Shown here: positions 39,901-51,959 of the stretch, piece after piece | Position numbering within the stretch: position 1 is the first letter of the stretch | Layout: every line of letters starts with the position of its first letter | Assembly (NCBI GenBank): GCA_024529925.1 | Contig: JAFEUB010001043.1 | Coordinates: 131,501-195,500, forward strand | Source: Ophthalmolycus amberensis | Lineage: Eukaryota > Chordata > Actinopteri > Perciformes > Zoarcidae | Direction of reading: 5' to 3' | Length of the DNA: 64,000 bases | The notes under the pieces: model-generated | What the model was told of the DNA's origin: nothing | Databases searched by the model: none | The model's input: the letters and a program-made list of their open reading frames with translations, nothing else | Translations under genes and position numbers: made by a program

Positions 39901-42900
39901 GGGTCGGTTGCTTTGGAGGGTTTTGTGTGTCGGTGGCAGAATGACTCGGCAGTCCTGATTTCAGGGTAACATGAACTCTGTGTTCTCCCGAGACTTTTTA
40001 TTTCATGGCCTCTCTCTGACCTCGCTATGTTTTTATTTGATGTTTCTGCAGCTTGCTTCATGTATGATCATTTTCATACACTTGTTTGTGCTGACACCAT
40101 GCTATGTGTGCCGTTTGTGAACTTCTCTCTTTCTTTTTTTTTTTCTGTTGCAGGACCAGAAGCGAGCAGAGAAGGTGTCGAAGAGGGTGAACGCCATCCA
40201 GGAGGTGAACGAGAGCGTCGCTCTGCTGACTCAGCTTCTGCAGGACTATGACGGCACCGCCGACAATCAGAGCAACGCTGAACTCCTACCGGTGAAGTGA
40301 AAGATGCTTTCAATCAGCGGGAGATTTAGACTGTCGAGAAGACTGTTTTTAAAGTATTTAAAGCCCCTTTCCATTATTGTAATTTATTAACGTACAAAAC
40401 TATTAATATGCTCTTCTTAAAGCCACCAGACTTATTTCAGAAAACCGTTATTTTACCGCCTTGGTCGAGTTTGAAAGAGACTGAATAAGTAAAATAGAAA
40501 GAAGTAACCGCTGTGACATTTACTTTGGAGGGAAAAGGCTAAAATATCTCTATTGTTTTGTGTGATCAGGACCTGTACCAGCGCTGTGAGAAAATGAGAC
40601 CTACACTGTTCAGACTGGCAAGTGATACGGAGGACAACGACGAGGCTCTGGGTGAGCGTTCTTCTCATTCATCGGTCATTAAACATCAAGAAAAAAACCC
40701 AGAACGATCACTCCTTGTTTATTTGCTGCAGTACGCGAAAAGCACACAGTTCACTTGTTCAACTGAACCCAGTCTTTGGTATCCAGGACTAACATTTTAT
40801 TTTCTGCCATTTGCAATTCATTGTAAAATATTGAAAAAACACCATATGTGGCTAAAATACAGATGATCAACTAGCCTTGATGATTACAGTTGGCTGATAG
40901 GAGAAAGTTTGCGTTTGTAATACTTTTGAGCGTTGTCCCTTTAACCTAAGCTGGAAAGATGTATTGCGGCATCGAAGCTAAATTGGTAGCCGCCCACAGA
41001 TGCCACAATACACACACACGATCAACCCGCTGTCCGGTTATTTAGTTTGTTGAAGTTACTCACTGTTTGATGACCCGTGATGGTTCGGGTGGTCCCGAGG
41101 TCGTTTGAATGGTGTACTCGATGTTGAGATGAGCTGCTTTGGCTGACTGTAGCGTCATAAACAAAATCAAAAACCCAAAACAAACCGGCCTTTACAAAAG
41201 GTTCAAATCAGTGGCGAAATAAACAAATTTGTCCCACCAAGCGAACCAAAACATGCAGCGGTTGAAGACCTTCTTCACCTCATTTTTGGCACACCTGCCT
41301 TCAATAATAGCTTCCAGAGACGTGAGGTCAGGTGACGCTGTGCACTGGTTTAGCACCAAAACCACCACTGGGTGCTGCTCTACTATTTATATTGAGGTAA
41401 AATAAAAACAATACGAAATGATAAAAGCTGGCTAGAAATGGCTCTAACGAGATGTTTAAATGAGTCCACCTCCTGCCCAGCAGAAGAGACGTCACTTATG
41501 ACTGATATCACGACACTGTGAAACCAATGCAGAGCATTTTCTCCCGTCTTTCCACAGCTGAGATCCTGCAGGCGAACGACAGCCTGACTCAGGTCATCAA
41601 CCAGTACAAACAGCAGGTGAAGGGGGAGATAGTGAACGGCAACAACACATCAAACACACAGAGGACAACAGGTGGGTGAAGCCTGGAGCACAGGAATACA
41701 TGACAGGGTAATCAATCGATTGGTTATAGAATTGTCAGTTTGAAATAAACTGTCTCGACTCCGTCTCTCACAGGAGGAGGGACGGCACTGCTCGATCTGT
41801 CAGGATTGGACACGTCACCGCAGTCGCCTCCGTCCTTCCCAGAGTTCCCCACTCCGACAGACAACCTCAACGCCCCTTCGCAAGAGATGGGGATGAGTCT
41901 GCTGGATGACGAGCTCATGTCACTCGGTAATGGCACGTCAGACACCACACACACACACCGATATGTCTCTAGGAGTTGAAACACAGTCCTAAATAGCACC
42001 ACTCTTTGTGCATCCCACAGGTTTAAGTGAAGGAACACACACCTCCAACCCTCCCTCGCAGCCCGAGGACTCCACCGCCTGGGACTCCTTCCAGGTTTAT
42101 TATCATTCATCCGTCAAACACGCACAACTTTAACTAAAATTCATCTTAACAGGCATCCTCGCGACATCTATTCCACTATTTCGCTCATGCTTTCTACTTC
42201 CAGTCCTCTGACAGCATAGACGCAGACATCCCGACAGCACCCAGTCTCCTCCTGAGTCCAGACCCCCCCTCCTACTCTCAGCCCCTCTCGTCTGGCTCCA
42301 CACCCGGGAACTCTGCTCTGGACGAGCTGGACCAGCTGGGCAAGACGCTGATGCAGCAGTCCCTGCCTCCAGAGGGCCTGCAGGTCAAATGGTATTTAAT
42401 AACTGACACCACTCGAACATTACTTCAGACTCAAAATGTTCCTCAGACGTTTGATTGAATTGTTCCTTTATCTGCTTTCAGGGACAAGCAGCAGTGCAAA
42501 CCAACTCTGAGGGATCTCCAGAGCAAGTCTGGGTGCAACATCACCCCAAACCCCATACCAACCTTCGCCGCTGAACCGCCCGCACCTCTCGCCAACTCTC
42601 AGCCCCGCCTTGCAGCCACGTTGCTGGATATGTCCCCGACTCACAGCGAGACGCCGCCTGCAGACGTCCCCCTGACTGATGTTTTTGTACCGCTAGAATC
42701 CATTAAGCCCAGTAAGTGAACCTTTAATGGCCGAATGCGTCTCCCGACCTGGAAGAACAGATGATGTACTCTCCTCCTCCTCCTCTCTCCAGGTAGTCTG
42801 TTACCTGTGACTGTGTTTGACGGACACAGTCTGCGGGTTCTCTTTCACTTTGCTCAGGACTCGCCTCCCTCTCGGCCTGACGTGCTGGTGGTGATCATCT

Positions 42901-43624
42901 CCATGTTGTCATCCGCTCCCGTCCCCGTCGGCAACATCGACTTCCAGACCACGGCTCCGAAGGTCAGCAGCAAGAAAGTTCAAGGCCTTCGCCTCCCAGC
43001 AGACTATACACGGTTAATCTTGTGAAAACTGAACCACTGCAACCGATTTACTGTCCGAGTAAGAATGTTTGTTTTCATTTATCAACTGTAGTCTATGGCG
43101 GTGAAGCTTCAGCCCCCATCAGGAACGGAGCTCCCAGCTTTCAACCCCATCCTTCCCCCTGCTGCCGTCACACAGATCCTGCTGCTGGCAAACCCAAACA
43201 AGGTAAGCCGAGACGTTGGGGGTCCCCCTTAAAAGAAAGCATGAAGCTAAAAAATACCCCTTAAATACTCCTTAGTCGATTTTAATTGGTCGTTTTGGTC
43301 TTAAGATTTCTTTACAAAAACGACACTTAAATGACTACGGTATACTGCCACGAGTCAAGAAAACTGTGGAAGTCACAGACTGTTATGAGTCTGTAGTTAA
43401 CCCTGTTCTGTCTGAGTAGTTCTTCTGACAACACAATAAGTACAGAGGCTGTAAGCTCTCCGAGTGTTAAAACTATGATTCAATCCACCCCTCTCATCCT
43501 GTGTGTGTCTCAGAAGAAAGTGCAGCTGCAGTACAGATTAACCTTCACCATGGGAGAGCAGGAGCACAGCGAGAGCGGCAGTCTAGAACAGTTTCCTCCT
43601 CCAGAGACGTGGGGGAACCTATAG
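36911..43624 (+). CDS. gga1: ADP-ribosylation factor-binding protein GGA1
   Basis: Seventeen exons: 36911-36953, 38167-38251, 38493-38568, 38922-39020, 39131-39254, 39410-39510, 39666-39746, 40154-40291, 40570-40651, 41558-41671, 41774-41926, 42021-42094, 42204-42391, 42482-42711, 42793-42962, 43092-43202 and 43514-43624. All phases agree, giving 659 residues (human 639). An N-terminal VHS domain (to about 145; RLLAHKIQSPQEWEAM, KSCGKRFH) binds acidic-dileucine sorting signals. The GAT domain (about 170-300; NKLIKEMVQEDQKR) binds ARF-GTP. The Pro/Ser-rich hinge holds DDELM at about 359-363, the internal acidic-dileucine-like autoinhibitory motif known in GGA1. The C-terminal gamma-adaptin ear (about 530-659) ends FPPPETWGNL. 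The protein works at the trans-Golgi network and endosomes as a monomeric clathrin adaptor. Exon 8 ends in a modest donor (CCG|GTGAAG); reading through it gives a stop two codons later, so a truncated form is possible. Confidence 0.96.
37346..37560. repeat. Dispersed fish repeat in gga1 intron 1
   Basis: CACATTACATTACAGTCATT followed by GCAGACGCTTTTATCTAAAG and CGACTTACAATAAGTG is a motif string I recognise as widely dispersed in fish genomes. It shares the GCAGACGCTTTTATC core with the SINE at 7701-7880 but has a different body. Ends are approximate. Confidence 0.65.
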
Positions 43625-44680
43625 CACTGACACACAACCCGACAGACTCTCTGCTTTCAGACTCCGCCTCCTCCCGAAACCACCTCTCCAACTCAAACAC
43701 TCTTTGTTCGCCCGTTTTCCTTTTGTGAACACGTTGTACTTTTCTTTGATCACGTTCATGCGCCGTTAGTGTGTGTATGTCTCGTCATATTGTTTCTAAC
43801 AGACATTTGGGTGTGCTTGATGTTTTTCACTTCACAAAGTCGGTCTGAATCACTCAGCGGTTGCCTCTGCATGCTTTTCCAACACGGCAGACGATGCCTG
43901 CTAAACCAGCACACAGAGAGAGAGAGAGAGGACGTTAGCGCATCACATAGACGCAGCGCATCGTAGTTTTCAGAACAAACCTATACTTAATCAATCGTGA
44001 TGTGTATTTTGTAATTCCTTTCGCAGCGACTGAGTTGACTTTTTGATTTGCACGGAGGATGTTTGATTGGACTGCTATGTCTGTTTCTCATCTTGTGCAA
44101 AGAACAATCTACTGTAACAGTCTGCATCATCTGCCATATGTGCCTTTTTGTTTTGGCGGTTCTATCATTATTTAACTTTTCGTGTGTTTGGATGGATTTG
44201 TTTTTCCTCATCTGTTACACACCAGTCACATTAGGTGTGTCTGAGATGATGTTCAGCTACATGATATCCTTAAATTCTTAATATATATATATATTCAGAG
44301 CATTTTCAGTAGGCTAAGTTACATCTTTGACTTTTCTTTATTTAGCTTGTGATTTAAGTTTAAAATCTGCATTTATTGGGTAAAACTGGAGCGCCGCGCA
44401 AAGTGAGAGGAAGCCCGGTGCTCCGAGCGCCGCGAACAAGTTCAACTGGTTTCTACAGCGTGCGATGCATGCCGGCCACGCTCAACACTCCCCCCCCCCA
44501 CACAGGCCCCCCCCCCCCCCCCCACACAGGCTCCCAATCACATTCCGCTGCACTAATCTCCAATACGACTGCTTTGTAAATACCAATGATGGCAGTCCTG
44601 TTATGTACATTTGACTTGTGCAAGAGCATAATTCCGGTGAAATATTCCAAATGGGTAATAAAGGATTTTTCTTGGTGACC
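43625..44680 (+). other. gga1: gga1 3' UTR with poly(A) signal
   Basis: About 1 kb after the TAG stop. AATAAA at 44657-44662 is the likely signal. The stretch includes a TA run (44281-44293) and two C-homopolymer blocks each followed by CACACAGG (44489-44530), an evident local duplication. No separate gene is seen. Confidence 0.6.
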
Positions 44681-44820
44681 TGGAGGCCTGTTCATTGTGT
44701 TGTAGGTGACCGAGTTTCTCCTCTCACCACATGGAGACTCATACACTACCCATAGCTACTGTCAGCCTCTGTGATTTAGTGTCAATGATTTACAAACCAC
44801 ACCTTGATACATTGAAGAGC

Positions 44821-45580
44821 TTTATTAAACTGTAAACATGATAGCATTTAGCTTAGCATTTGCTAGGAAACTCAAACATCATTGCTGCAAAGACCCACAT
44901 TGGTGATTAACTGAATGCTGCGTTAGTACACACAAACTTAGAAATGTGACTTTCACTGCTGCCATGGCTACACAAAGCCCCTGCACAGCTGCCTCTATCA
45001 GGACAAAATTAATATTCATATAAATAATAAAACAAAAAAATCAAGAGAAAGAAATCCCGTTATGGAAAAATCATGTTTTTAACCCTCATTGTGCTCGAGC
45101 AACACCAAAATCTCCATGTTCATCATTACATCTACTCACACTGATCTCGTGGCTCACAAACTTTTAAACACAAAAATAAAGATATTGAGCCTAAAACAGA
45201 AACGAGCCTTTATACAAAAAAAGAACTTCAACACCTACCGTACACGCTAAAGGGGAAATCAGATTACTCCACAAATCCTATCAGCTCACAATACAAATAC
45301 AGAAAGTTTATACAAAGACTTTTTTCCCAAGACCATCATAACAAACTCAGTCAATTGACACAGACAAGCTTCTGTCAAACTAAATAATTAAATCAGTCTA
45401 AATAATATAACGTCTTGATGTTGAAGGATTCTAAAAGCACAGCGCACTGATGTGTTGCAACCTAAACAAGCTCATAACTGTGATGTTGATGTTGCAGTGG
45501 TCGAGCCTCCAAAATCAAAGTCTTTTTGTCACCGATTGTGACCGTGTGTGTGTGTGTGTGAGACCGACTCACAGATTACA
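44821..45580 (-). other. ddx17: ddx17 3' UTR with poly(A) signal
   Basis: TTTATT at 44821-44826 (AATAAA on the minus strand) is the probable ddx17 poly(A) signal. Between it and the conserved ddx17 tail lies AT-rich sequence with no coding signal. Confidence 0.55.
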
Positions 45581-45712
45581 TTACTTTCTGCCTGATGGAG
45601 TGAGCGGCAGTGGAGGAGCAAACTGGTCCCCCATCAGGCCCATCATGGGCTGGGGAGGATTGAACTGCTTGGCCATTAGAGGCTGGGGGCCCGACGAAGA
45701 AGGCGGGGCCTA
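45581..45712 (-). other. ddx17: In-frame TAG followed by conserved DDX17 C-terminal tail
   Basis: Directly after TAG (45712-45710), the same frame continues for 42 codons to TAA. It reads through SSSGPQPLMAKQFNPPQPMM and ends PSGRK. The human DDX17 C-terminus has QPQPLMSQQF and ends PSRK, so this is the true homologous tail. It is either cut off by the TAG or reached by readthrough. Confidence 0.8.
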
Positions 45713-48700
45713 CTCCGCTCCACCAACCCCCGACCCAGAGCCGCTCCTGGAGCTGCTGTACTGAGTGCTGCTACTGCTGTTGTTGTTATCCTTGTACTGG
45801 TCGTTGGAGCTGGAGCCATTGCTGCGCCCTCCGTCCCTGCTGCTGCGATCTCTGTAAGAGGAGGAAGATGAGGAGGAGGAGCGTTCCCCGTCCCGGCTGC
45901 TTCCTCTGCAGCCATCTCGCCTGCTGCCGCGGCTGTCCTTGGTGCTGCCGCCGCCCCCACCCACAGAGAGCATTCGCCGGTCACACTGGTCCTGGTACAT
46001 CAGGTTGGGATTGTTTAAAGTGGAGCCACTGCGAAAACGAGGACGGCCACCTGGAGATAATTTAAAAAACAAACGTAATTCCTCTTTGGCTGTGAGATCT
46101 CAGGAGCTAAATTATTTCGCCACCATATAAAGTATATAGTGATGTAAACCAGCAGGAAGTGCCCCTCACCTCCTCCCCGTCCAGTATCCACCAGCTGCAG
46201 CAGTTTGGGATTGATGGCCTGTCGGGCCTCCTCCAGCACCCGGATCAGCTTGCGGGCCTGGCGGAGGTTCCCCGGGGTGAAGAAGGTGTAGGCGGTGCCT
46301 TTGTTGGTGCTGCGGGCTGTGCGGCCAATGCGATGGATGTAGTCCTCCGACGAGTTGGGATAGTCGTAGTTGATGACGAATTTGACATCCTCCACATCTT
46401 GACATTTGAGTCAGTGGTCGGTGTGATGGGATCAGTTACGGGGACGGAAAAGACAAAGAGCACAAAGTCAGAACAAAACCAACACTGGTTGAGAAAATGT
46501 ACTCCATTGGTGAATTTTAAGCTCCGTGCTTTTAACAAAAGGGAACATTCAGACAGACAATACCTGCAAGACCCATCAATACCCAGCGTCCTCTGAAAGC
46601 TTCCACCCACTTACCTGTTAAATCATCGACTACTTGTACGATACACAATTAGAAAATGAATTTACTTACCATGCTAATTACACCACAGGGCTCACTTATC
46701 TAGCGTAGCAATAAACTAGTGCAAATAAGCTATGTGTGGCCAAAGGTACATATCAGCTGTATTAAGTGATGAAAAAGTTTGCGGTTTGATGAAGAATATT
46801 AAGTGAAATTGTAAAACGAGGCAAGTGACCCTACAGGGGATCCTTGTGTAAAAGACAGATCCAGTAGTCTAAAGGGATCAAATGAAACAAATTAGAGGTC
46901 TGTTTCTCATTACAGTTGACAAAGGGCTCCGAAAACACTGCTGTTATTAGAGATGAGTCTTGATTTGGAAACATAACGACGAAGGCTGGCGGAGGACAAA
47001 TATGGGGAAGGAGGGGGGGGTGGAAGTACAGTACAGGGATTTAGGGATGGCTTATAAAGTGACCCCTCTGTCCCCCCTACCCATCCCCAGTCCTGGGAGG
47101 TCTGCAGGGGTAGGAGGAGAGCAGTCCCTTCTCTCCCACCATTTGGCAGTGACAAAGAACTTGTGATCGCGATGTAGAGCGGGGGAAGTGGTAGATTCTC
47201 TAAAAGGCTTTGACGGTCTTTGATTGGTGTGGCTCGTTTCAAAATGCCACCAATGGCAGTGATGTCAACGAGCCGAGCTTTTCAAGTTTCGTAACGAGAA
47301 ACAGACACTAAGGAGAAGCCATGTGGATGTTTTGTGAGAGTGAGGTCTGCCGGGGAATTTGAATGCTGACAGTTCGTACTCGTCCTTACGGAGGGTTTTA
47401 GCGAGTCCTCAAGAGCTGGTGAGTTATTAACAGACTGGACTGGTGGTCCGGTGTGACGTTTACAAAGATAAATGTCCGGAGTCTTAGAGATAAAGAGGGG
47501 TTGGACTGCTGGACAAACAGTCAATTTGGGAATGAGGGGCAAAGGGACAAAAAGGGGCCAGGGGTCAGTAATGGTTTTAAAAGGAAACAACAGGAAGACA
47601 ACACAAGACCAGGACAGGAAGTTGGGTGGTAAAAAAAGAGGTAGAGGAAAGAGGACAGAGAGAAAGAAGGAAACATTTAAGGAATTAGCAAAGGAGGGAG
47701 AGAAAGTGACAGCCGAGCGAGAGAGAGAAAGAAGGGCCAGAGAGGCAGAGGAGTGAACTCGATTACAGAGAGGTGGCTCCTCCAGGCCAGGACTCCTGCC
47801 AGCCAGGACCAGACATGACGTCCGCAGAGGGAGAGGCCGGCCGGCACAGCCAGTGGTGGGGGGTGTCAGGGGCTGGCATCAGGGGGCAGTTCAGCCCGGG
47901 CTTGGGCTGCTTTCCACCCTCACTTCCTGGCAGTTGTGTCTTTCTCTGTCTTCTTGTAACGCACCACTGTATCTCGGCTTCACAGAACCTAAGTACGACC
48001 TATCAGACTGGATTATGTGCGGGACCAATTTAGGGGAAAAACTTCGCTCTCCAAAGTTGGTTATTGGGAATGCTAATGTATCTCCTCAAGGACTGTCAAG
48101 AAAAAGTCTTCTTAATCCATATCCCATCAGAATAAATATTGAAAACTTTGTTTAAAAAAAAAAAAGTCTAAGTCCGAGTCTTTGAGTTAATTCAATCAGC
48201 AGTGTGGTGCGTCACTGTGATGATGGCATGGCTGAGGGCCACCCTCCTCCATACCCCCCTCTTCGCCCTCTCACCTGACAGCCCCCCCCCCCCCCGACCC
48301 TCGGATCAAATTTGGAAGCCCAGCAGCGCCCCACGCTCGCCCCCCCCTCCTGTCGCCCAGGCAGCCAGTATCCTGGAAGGGGGGGAGTTTTGTTCGTGGG
48401 CTCTGTTCTATGTTTTCAGCGGAGCTGTGTCTGGGACTGTTTAATCAGGCCGTCTCTCTCCCCGAGTCAGCTTTCGATTTGTCATGCCTAGGTCCGGCTG
48501 CAGGCTCCCGAGGGCCTGTGTGCTTCTAGTTGACCGGAGGAGAGACTTGGAAACAAAAAAACAAAGAAAAAAAAATGAAAGAAACAAATGAACATAGAAT
48601 TAGGTTAAAAAGGTTGATAGCCATCCTGTAAAGGGGCTGTTTCACTAGCACTCACCCCTTACGTCTTCACACTATTCTACATCATTCCCATGTTATTCAA

Positions 48701-51625
48701 TAGAGCAGAGCGGCTTGAACCCTGCTTCAAATATGAGACACTTCTTAGATACACATCTTATCTGAGAAGTGTGTAATCTGTATGTTTGTAATTGACTTTT
48801 GATCATAAATCTATTGTGAGTAAACATGCAGTGAAGAGCCTGATCATTATATCATGACCATTGGTATGATTACTAATATATTGCATGTCACTGTGTTTGC
48901 ACTTGAGCACACAGGACGTACCCAAACCACGCGAGGCCACGTCGGTAGCAACGAGGATGGGAGCTTTGCCGCTACGGAACTCTGCAACACAGAATAGATG
49001 ATCAGGAGCTGATCGTCTTCGTGAAAGAACAAAAACCAGAGAAGAAAAGGAAACAATGCGGATATAAAGTCACTGTTGTTCAAATGTCAGTGTGTCCGTT
49101 GTACCCGATAACACCCAGTCTCTCTCTGGCTGGCTCTTGTCCCCATGAATACACATCGCTGGCCACCTGGAAGAGAGACCAGCGAGCTGTAACGTAAATC
49201 ATTTAACCAGTTAATACCTCAATGATTTTACATTTCTTAAAAAGGGAAACGCAGGCCCACCTGTTCCCACAAACCTCTGGGTCAGATACCGGATGCGATT
49301 AACATGGTAATGCATGAGATCCTGCACCATAAAAATGGCAACGACCGAACCGCATACAACGCTGTTTCGACTGCTGTTATACATCGTCATTACTCACCCA
49401 TCACGTCTCATCCTGCGTGTGAGATCGTCACATCGCTTCTTGGTCTCCGCGAAGATGATGGTCTTGTTCTCTTTCTCAGCCATGATCTCCTCCATCAGCT
49501 GGATCAACCTGAGGAAAGAAAGCCAAAAAAAAGGCCACGATCATAAAAGTAAGGATTAAAAAGGGAAACAGATGCAGTAAACAGGAAAAGAGTAAGAAGC
49601 AAGATGAATAAAGGAAGACTACAAAGGCCGAGGGCCCTAAAACAATACGAACCAAAGGAACTGTAACAAACCAAAGCAGGAAAAGACAGGTCTGCTATGT
49701 GGCCGGCCTCTTACTTGTGTTCCTTCTCACTCTCGATACAGACCAACTATCTGAAGGATGTTGTGGTTGGCGCTGAGTTCCAGCGCTCCGACATTGATTT
49801 GGACGTAGTCTTTCAGGAAGTCCTCTGTCAGCTGGCGGACGTCTTTGGGCCACGTAGCACTCCACATCAGGGTCTGTCTGTCGGGCTGGGGGCGAGGAGC
49901 AAACCACAGAAACAGAAACGAGTAACGACAGGTCCTGAAATGACTTACAAAAACATAAAACGGAAGCTGTCAAAGCCAACACTTCTCTGCTGTGAAATGT
50001 ACCCTGATCTGGTCCATAATCTTACGAATCTGTGGCTCGAAAACCCATATCCAGCATGCGGTCCGCTTCATCCAGCACCAAGTACGTGCAGCGCCGCAGG
50101 TTGGTCTTTCCAGCCTCAAGGAAGTCAATCAGACGACCTGGTGTGGCAATGCAGATCTCAACTCCTGAAGGAGACACAGTTAGTACATCACAGACTCATC
50201 AAATGTGGATTTCAATGGGACACAATTGTTTCAGCTGACTCAGACAATAAAAAAAAATTAGTTAGAAATGTGACACAAATTGGTGTTAATCCAAAGAGTT
50301 AATCCGCCCTACCTCTCTCCAGGTCTGATTTGAGGTCCCTTGGGAGCCCCCCCATACACACAAGTGCTTTTGATGCGGGAGGACTTTCCGTAGTCGCATG
50401 CCACCTGCTGGACCTGCTGCGCCAGTTCTCTTGTGGGGGCCAGGACCAAGCACTGCAGAGCACACATGTAATGCCATAACAATACACTGTTTAGTGCATT
50501 AGACACTTTAATGTTGTGCTAAGACGGCATTTAATATCATTGTTGTAAACTCCGATATCTCAAAGTGGACAACTAAGTGATTAGTGTATTCCTTTTCTCT
50601 GCACGTACAATGGGCCCATCTCCACGCTCCAAGTAGGGCTGATGACTGATGTGCACAATGGCAGGCAGGAGGTACTGAAGAAAGAAAGAAAGAAAAAGGA
50701 GGGAGGGGAAAGGTCAGTGGATGTTGCTGCTGCATGTTACGCATCCATCTTTGGAGGAAGACATGCGTCTCACCGATAAGGTCTTCCCAGAGCCGGTCTG
50801 AGCAATGCCCACCATGTCTCTCCCGCTCAGGGCCAGAGGGAAACCTTGAGCCTGAATGGCTGTGGGCTCCTTGAAATTCTGCTGCATCAGGACATCCAAC
50901 ACGTGTTCTAGATGGAGAGGCAGAACACAAATATTCTGGTTATTTCTGAGACAACTGATTTAGTTTAGTATTTTTTTTTTTTAGTGTCCGTGTAGTTCCA
51001 CAATTGTAACATGCACGTGCTTACGGGGAAACTGTGCCTGCTGGAAGCTGGTGACAGGCTTTGGGCAGCCTGAACCCTGAACAGTGATTTCTTTCTTCCT
51101 GCAACACTCCTCAACATCATACTGGAAAGCACGAGAGTGAAGAAAACAAACAGTAACCACCGGGGTACAGCATTGTTAATAACGTTACTCTGGAGTCCCT
51201 CTTGTCATGCATCAGAAGATCAGACTGTGACGTTTCAGGAATACCTGGCTCATTCGCTGCACTTCCGAATGTTCAACGTAAAAGTTCTTCTCAAATTTAG
51301 GAAGCTCGTCCAGGTCCCATCGCTTCTTTCGTAAACGGTCCCCGGGGTTCCCAAACTTTTTACCCGGTGGTGGGCCGCCTCTGCTGGACCCGAAACGAGG
51401 GCTGCTGCAACATGACGAGACACACACACACACACATTGTGTAGCTAGCTGTCCTGGGCTAGACTATTCGCCCTGCACACTGTTAACCCCAACAAACGCA
51501 TGACAGCCTGTTTATAATAACGGTACTAACGGTACGGGCTAGCTCTAACTGTACTAGACTGAGTCAGCTGCTTACCCTCTGTCACGGCCACGGTCTCGAT
51601 CTCTGTCTCCGTGCGAACCTCTCAT
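45581..51625 (-). CDS. ddx17: DEAD-box RNA helicase DDX17 (p72), with frameshifts and internal TAG
   Basis: Thirteen exons on the minus strand: 51576-51625, 51245-51404, 51025-51121, 50774-50907, 50609-50674, 50313-50452, 50003-50164, 49715-49885, 49398-49508, 49105-49166, 48922-48981, 46170-46397 and 45581-46050. Helicase motifs appear in order: Q motif, AQTGSGKT, APTREL, TPGR, DEAD, SAT, ATDVASRGL and HRIGRTAR. They are followed by NNPNLMYQDQCDRR, which marks DDX17 rather than DDX5. The protein unwinds RNA and acts in splicing, microRNA processing and transcription in the nucleus. Three lesions break the frame: a missing dinucleotide at 50325 (IRDLER), an extra base at 50039 (GFEPQ) and two missing bases at 49743 (IVDVC). 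An in-frame TAG at 45710-45712 precedes a 42-residue tail, which ends at a TAA at 45581-45583. Splice sites and codon-level conservation are otherwise intact. Without the lesions, the length to the TAG would be about 594 residues. Confidence 0.92.
46398..48921 (-). other. ddx17: ddx17 intron 11, long, with weak acceptor
   Basis: At 2.5 kb this is by far the longest intron of the gene; most others are well under 1 kb. Its acceptor, TCAAATGTCAAG|AT, lacks a pyrimidine tract. Intron 11 of the mammalian DDX5 and DDX17 genes is known for conservation and alternative splicing or retention. The open frames inside are Lys/Arg/Glu-rich low-complexity products and not convincing exons. Confidence 0.6.
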
Positions 51626-51959
51626 TGTACGGACACGCACTCTTGTATGAGGGGTGAAGCGGTTATTTAGTGGGGCCTTTAGTTCAGCAGACACTTTTCT
51701 CGAAGAAGTTGCCTGGCTTTCGCTTTTCTATAACTGTTAGTTACAGGCCTTAACAACCACCGTAGTTCTATCCGACACGGCTTTTATTTTAGCCAAACGA
51801 TGGCGTATAACGTTAATACGGAACGCTGTATGAATGAAGAAATTTAACCTTTCTTAAAGACTTGTTCAATAGTCAAATATCACACCAAGCAATTACTTTT
51901 CTGTGACAAACCTAAGTTATATTGACACAATACTGAGAGCTGTACTGCTATGTTGTTAG

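Noticed and set aside
46159..46596. 145-codon plus-strand frame
   Set aside because: Exact antisense of ddx17 exon 12 and the end of intron 11.
47472..47756. Lys/Arg/Glu-rich plus-strand frame in ddx17 intron 11
   Set aside because: Product of purine-rich low-complexity sequence, with no homology that I recognise.
49697..50302. 201-codon plus-strand frame
   Set aside because: Antisense of ddx17 exons 7-8. The true coding strand carries the DEAD and SAT motifs.
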